This document shows, in pieces, positions 62,164-64,000 of a stretch of 64,000 nucleotides of DNA (positions are counted from its first letter, which is position 1; every line of letters begins with the position of its first letter). The position numbers and the translations under genes were made by a program. Under the pieces are notes generated by a model. It had not been told where the DNA came from, searched no databases, and saw nothing but the letters and a program-made list of their open reading frames with translations. This DNA comes from Phytophthora quininea (lineage: Eukaryota > Oomycota > Peronosporomycetes > Peronosporales > Peronosporaceae): contig JAAVTG010000289.1 of assembly GCA_011947345.1 (NCBI GenBank), forward strand, positions 62,001-126,000. The letters run 5' to 3'.

Positions 62164-64000
62164 TTAACTGAGCTGGACTGCACGCTGCAGTGCTTCGATA
62201 AGTAAAGCACCAGAAAACTCCTTCAGTTCATCAGCATTCCACAGCTCGCCAATGTGGCCATCGGGACGCACGAGAGCAGCAGCGCTGCTGTTCATAAAGT
62301 GGGTCCACGCGTTGTTGTTAGCTGTGTCAACGTCGTTCTCAACAACTTGCCACGCTTGCACACAACTGAAGGAGGAATTCCGCGCATCTGCAATGGCAGC
62401 GTCAACCTTCGCGGTATCACCATCAGCTTTCGAACGGAGCACAACGAGAGCAACGTGCTTCCATACTGGCGACTCCACAAGTGAGGGGCTCGCATCTAGA
62501 ACACGAGCAACGTCTCGACCACTAACAACCAGCAGGAATTGCACATTGCCAGCATCAGATGCTGCATCCTGCGTAGCAATCCGCACCAAATCAAGAGTCG
62601 ACACCTTTGACTCGTCTGGTAACACACTGGCACACCAAAAGTGTGGGAATCGCTCCCCAACACGGAACGTTGGAGCATATACAATGTTGTCTCCGTCGCC
62701 GACCTTGGTACTGAAAAGCACAGACTGATCTAGCGCTGGATCTTCCATGAGTTTCTTCGCGCGAGTCCCCCACTTTGATGCGTCATACGAGAAACCAATG
62801 TCGAAATGGTAGAACATCATGCCCAGCGTCTTTCGACGCGTCACGATGTCTTGGACGCTGGCACGCATGCGGTTGCCCAAAGCACTCCCCGGACCACCAG
62901 CTGCCTTTGCTTCATCCAACAAACCCAAAGGTAGCTTACCGACGCGCATAATACGCTGCGCGATTTCACGTTGCGCCCGCAACGGGAGGAGTTGCATGGG
63001 CGCAGAGTTGACCATCTTCGCCAGGATCTTGGCGTTATCGTGCGAGACGTTTAGTGCTCGTGGGATCTTCATCGTGCGCGCCACGTTACTCAGACTGAAT
63101 TGAGTGTTTGTCTTACCAATTAGTTGGCGTTCGCGACCGTACGAACGCAGCAATGTCTGTGTGTCGAATCCAGCAGCATGTTCGCCTTTCGTCTGGATCG
63201 CTAGAGCAAGTTTCCACACAAGGTTGTGCATATCTTGCAGTCCAGTGTTCATTCCAAAACCACCTGCGGGGGAAATTGGTGCGCAGCATCACCCACGAGG
63301 AATACGCGCTGGTTGCCTGCGTCGTACTGCTTTGCAACACGAGCCCCCATGCTCCATTGGCCAACCGACAAGATGTTCACGTCTTCATCACTGTACTTTA
63401 CGTTTTCCGGCAGAATATGGCGCACGATTTCCTTGCACTGGGCCACGGAAAAGTCCCAAGGAATCGATTCCTGCGGTGGGAAAAACGGGATCTGGAAGAC
63501 CCACTCGCCTGTGTTCAGGTCATGAGCGATAAGGATGCCGACCACTTCCTTGTTGAACTGTTAACAAATGGGGGATGTTAGCAACCGTCGAAGCAAGCTA
63601 CAGCAATGGACATTTTCTTACCACAAAATACAGCATGCCAGGGTTCTCACGAGCAGCTTCTGACAGGGCCTTGCTGGTAAAGTGCACGTTTGCGATGCTC
63701 TGTAGGTTACGAGTTCCAGCCATGTCGATACCGCAGAGTTCACGGACTAAACTGTGTGCACCATCGGCGCCGACAACGTAGTCGTAAGACCCCTTTTCAA
63801 CCTCGTTCGAGTCCCTGCAATAAAGTTTTCGTAAGAATTGGAACTGTTCTCATAGACAAAAAGAGACTTACAAATGACGCAACGTCACTTCGGGGGAACC
63901 ATTGCCGCCGGAAGGCAATTTGAGGTCCTCCAAAGCAACTCCACGCTCGACTAGTACGCTGTTTTCAGTTAGGAACTCATCCAGCAGAGTCTCAAAGCGG
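62164..64000 (-). CDS. FAD-dependent aromatic-ring-type monooxygenase, 5' end outside window
   Basis: A class A flavoprotein monooxygenase (PHBH/phenol hydroxylase/UbiH fold). Visible parts are the DG motif (YVVGADGAHSLVREL), the GD motif (RVFLVGDAAHQFPPAGGFG, then MNTGLQDMHNLVWKLA) and a C-terminal thioredoxin-like domain (FRVGERFPHFWC, FLLVVSGRDV) as in phenol hydroxylases. Exons: 63872 to beyond 64000, 63622-63814 and 62164-63557, with introns of 57 and 64 nt. One C is missing in the CCCCC run near 63266, inside the near-invariant HQFPPAGGFGMNTG; this is best explained as a consensus error. The N-terminal GXGXXG segment lies outside the window. The substrate is unknown. Confidence 0.87.

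Noticed and set aside
1..64000. CRISPR array, phage or bacterial mobile island.
   Set aside because: Spliceosomal introns, eukaryotic protein families throughout, and no direct-repeat/spacer pattern.

Overview
The window is oomycete nuclear DNA, most likely Phytophthora or a close Peronosporales relative. Genes are dense, on both strands and often head to head. Introns are short (about 55-80 nt) with GTRNGT-like donors and CTAAC-like branch points. Several starts are preceded by an oomycete-type initiator (TCATTYYNCAWTTT-like). The gene content mixes conserved eukaryotic housekeeping genes with secreted PAN/Apple-CAP proteins. The genus is inferred, not proven.

Region 1 (1-8.1 kb) is a fast-evolving cluster of secreted proteins with a PAN/Apple domain followed by a CAP/SCP (PR-1-like) domain: one intact gene, one truncated by the window edge, two near-identical copies on the arms of a 1.84-kb inverted repeat centred near 5000, and two decayed copies, one carrying a small internal inversion. 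Region 2 (8.4-25.1 kb) holds a fatty acyl-CoA reductase/DHAP-acyltransferase fusion with a peroxisomal-type C terminus, two inverted GH38 alpha-mannosidase paralogues, and between them a multi-pass membrane protein, a repeat-rich gap with a 123-bp MITE-like pair, and 6-phosphogluconate dehydrogenase.

Region 3 (26-64 kb) is compact and conserved: a small membrane protein, SPT subunit 1, a CMC1-like twin CX9C protein, alpha-N-acetylglucosaminidase, CDP-diacylglycerol synthase, a three-RRM U11/U12-65K-like protein, a BRCA1-like RING/BRCT protein, a double-chromodomain protein, VPS8, a MORN protein, glucosidase II beta, two uncharacterised genes with nearly touching start codons, BCCIP, an unknown protein, a KIX-like protein, NDUFAF6, GRWD1, two convergent Cys-rich membrane paralogues, a nucleotide-sugar transporter and an FAD monooxygenase cut by the window end.

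Genes here connect in function: ether lipid, sphingolipid and CDP-DAG enzymes cover membrane lipid synthesis; alpha-mannosidases and NAGLU are lysosomal-type glycan hydrolases; glucosidase II beta and the sugar transporter serve the secretory pathway; VPS8 serves endosomes; BRCA1-like, BCCIP and the chromodomain protein serve genome maintenance or chromatin.

Many otherwise well-conserved reading frames are interrupted by single-base indels, mostly contractions at homopolymers, even inside invariant motifs. In nearly every case a one-base correction restores the family alignment, so I read most of these as consensus errors rather than pseudogenes. Gene coordinates below run from start to stop with the breaks noted; no stop-free single frame should be expected for those genes.
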